Assembly: GCA_947625495.1 (NCBI GenBank)
Contig: CANQOQ010000016.1
Span: 1 to 32,056 of the forward strand
From: Candidatus Gastranaerophilales bacterium
Lineage (GTDB): Bacteria; Cyanobacteriota; Vampirovibrionia; Gastranaerophilales; Gastranaerophilaceae
Length of the DNA: 32,056 nucleotides
Direction: 5' to 3'
Shown here: positions 31,023-32,056 of the stretch, one piece after another
Numbering within the stretch: position 1 is the first letter of the stretch
Layout: every line of letters starts with the position of its first letter
Made by a program: the position numbers and the translations under genes
Notes under the pieces: model-generated
Told to the model about the DNA's origin: nothing
The model's database searches: none
The model's input: the letters and a program-made list of their open reading frames with translations, nothing else

Positions 31023-31340
31023 ATGAAAAATTTTATTTTGGGTTTTGGCAAAATTATTATTAATATTGGTATTATTGTACAACTTTTTGCAACAACTATT
31101 ATTTCTATTATTGTAGGTTGTGCTGTTTCATCAATGAATTATAATAATGAAGGATTGGGGATTTTAGCCGGAATTGGTACTTTTATCGCTCTATTAATCA
31201 TTGTAATTATGTCAAATTTTATAATTTACTTAATTATAGATATACACGATAGTTTCTTGTCAATCTCTGAAAGTCTTGAATTTATTTCAGAAAATATCCA
31301 CACAAAAAATTATACAGATACAATAGAGGATGATGATTAA
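31023..31340 (+). CDS. Small membrane protein of unknown function
   Basis: A 105-aa protein with two hydrophobic segments (about 5-36 and 46-72) and an acidic C-terminal tail (residues 76-105, ending DTIEDDD). AAAGGAG precedes the ATG, and a promoter is visible at 30910-30939, so expression is likely. No family recognised. It is the last protein gene before the tRNA-Leu region. Confidence 0.7.
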   Translation: MKNFILGFGKIIINIGIIVQLFATTIISIIVGCAVSSMNYNNEGLGILAGIGTFIALLIIVIMSNFIIYLIIDIHDSFLSISESLEFISENIHTKNYTDTIEDDD

Positions 31341-31363
31341 TAAATTATCATACTTGTCAGCTT

Positions 31364-31636
31364 AAAGTCTTTTTGGTTTCTTTTTCTACAGAAAAAGAAA
31401 CTGTCGATGGCGGGACTTTGCCTGAACGTTAGCGAGGGTATGAAACCCGAGCGCTACAGTGAAGGTATGCCGATTTATCGGCTGAACCCTATTGTTTGCG
31501 AATATTTTTGAGCAAACAATACGGTGAAAGTCCATCTTTTTATAAATATATTATAGTAATAATAATTTAAGCCAATAATTGAAAGTCTTTTTGGTTTCTT
31601 TTTCTACAGAAAAAGAAACTGTCGATGGCGGGACTT
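31364..31636. repeat. 55-bp perfect direct repeat carrying the tRNA-Leu 3' end
   Basis: 31364-31418 is identical to 31582-31636. The unit holds a 12-bp inverted repeat (31376-31387 with 31390-31401; second copy 31594-31605 with 31608-31619) plus the last 17 bases of tRNA-Leu, from the discriminator into the T loop. The copies are separated by 163 bp with hairpins ATTGTTTGC/GCAAACAAT (31491-31499 with 31512-31520) and GCCGA/TCGGC (31469-31473 with 31478-31482). A break in the T loop is where many integrases recombine, so this could be an attachment-site pair around the remains of an element. Confidence 0.85.
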
Positions 31637-31701
31637 GAACCCGCAAGGATTGCTCCACACGCCCCTCAAACGTGCGCGTATACCAATTCCGCCACATCGA
31701 C
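31620..31701 (-). tRNA. tRNA-Leu (anticodon GAG)
   Basis: 82 nt on the minus strand. Acceptor GTCGATG/CATCGAC, D arm with GAATTGGTATA, anticodon stem CACGT/GCGTG around TTGAGGG, a long variable arm (TGGAGCAATCCTT) as expected for type II tRNAs, and T stem GCGGG/CCCGC around TTCAAGT. Discriminator A at 31620; CCA not encoded. Partial copies of its 3' and 5' ends lie on either side. Confidence 0.96.
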
Positions 31702-31956
31702 ATAGATTTTATGATATTTAGTTGTCAGTTGTAATCAGCCATTCGTGGCGGACGGTTCTCGCTTCTCTCGAACCCCTCTCCTCAAAAGGTACACTGTACC
31801 TTTCAGCTGGACGGCTCGAAAATCAGAACTTACATTCGATTTTTCTACGCCGTCTGCGCATACTTTATTCGTACGTTTCGTTTATACTCAACTACGACTA
31901 AAGCATCGTCGGCAGAGTGCCACATCGACATAGATTTTATGATATTTAGTTGTCAG
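31691..31956. repeat. 38-bp perfect direct repeat carrying the tRNA-Leu 5' end and promoter region
   Basis: 31691-31728 is identical to 31919-31956. The unit contains the first 11 bases of tRNA-Leu and the sequence just upstream, including a CATAAAAT -10-like element. The copies are separated by 190 bp that are clearly more GC-rich than the surroundings and contain inverted repeats such as AAAGGTACA/TGTACCTTT (31785-31793 with 31795-31803) and GACGG/CCGTC arms. The remaining bases from 31957 to the window end are AT-rich and show no gene. Confidence 0.85.
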
Positions 31957-32056
31957 CCTTTTTAATTTTTATGTTAAGACAAACCACTAACATCTTAAAA
32001 TATTATCTTATGATAAATTTCTTTCGTCAACTTTATATTTTGATTTTTTATCTGAA

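Noticed and set aside
31419-31581. Insert near tRNA-Leu considered as a group I or II intron because of GTGAAAGTCC-like sequence
   Set aside because: Too short, does not interrupt the tRNA in a spliceable way, and shows no intron core or domain V.
31745-31933. 62-codon plus-strand frame within the tRNA-Leu flanking insert
   Set aside because: It runs through hairpins and into the duplicated tRNA 5' end, has Arg/Ser/Thr-rich composition unlike other proteins here, and lacks a ribosome binding site.

Overview
The window is AT-rich, gene-dense bacterial chromosome. The most likely source is a gut member of the non-photosynthetic cyanobacterial sister lineage (Vampirovibrionia/Melainabacteria, order Gastranaerophilales). 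The reasons are the pilin N-termini of the type KKFA|FTLSEALVTLAILG, a tRNA-Glu whose 5' half reads like cyanobacterial and plastid tRNA-Glu, and anaerobe markers (reverse rubrerythrin, ThyX). This assignment is inference from familiarity, not from a search.

Layout. 1-2500: a partial minus-strand gene, thyX and rpmE, then two tandem type IV pilin-like genes on the plus strand. 2500-8600: housekeeping genes (mtnP-yggT, bioY/rimI, hemW, a glycine-rich membrane protein, tatD-tlyA, a small XRE regulator). 8980-12750: two TPR proteins and clpC. 12800-15360: a small membrane protein with an unusual leader, lipA, and an anti-sigma/ECF sigma pair. 15490-18360: tRNA-Glu, a membrane-anchored radical SAM protein, a GT2 glycosyltransferase, a small secreted Cys protein and a deoxyinosine/uracil DNA glycosylase. 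18360-18595 is a non-coding, highly structured stretch.

18596-25677 is one seven-gene minus-strand operon, mostly with overlapping or nearly touching ends. In transcription order it holds a GT2 glycosyltransferase, an SDR sugar epimerase/dehydratase, a DegT-type sugar aminotransferase, an ATP-grasp ligase, a GNAT acetyltransferase, a PLP-dependent ACC-deaminase/D-cysteine-desulfhydrase-like protein, and a GNAT-GT2 fusion. I infer that it builds and modifies an amino-sugar-containing surface glycan. Two features suggest phase variation. Upstream, a 139-bp segment carrying an outward-facing promoter is bounded by a perfect 16-bp inverted repeat, next to what looks like a serine recombinase remnant. 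Inside the PLP gene, a 9-G tract sits in the terminal HTGG motif, and losing one G restores a longer tail. This is the most interesting part of the window.

25880-26390 holds the recombinase-like fragment and tRNA-Val, separated from its promoter by a GC-rich insert and a partial second copy of the tRNA 5' end. 26390-30800 returns to housekeeping and stress genes (reverse rubrerythrin, prmC, mscL with a zinc ribbon, an orphan histidine kinase, hsp20). 31023-32056 has a small membrane protein and tRNA-Leu, which is flanked on both sides by long perfect direct repeats of its own ends enclosing short structured inserts. No CRISPR array, complete insertion sequence, rRNA or prophage is visible.
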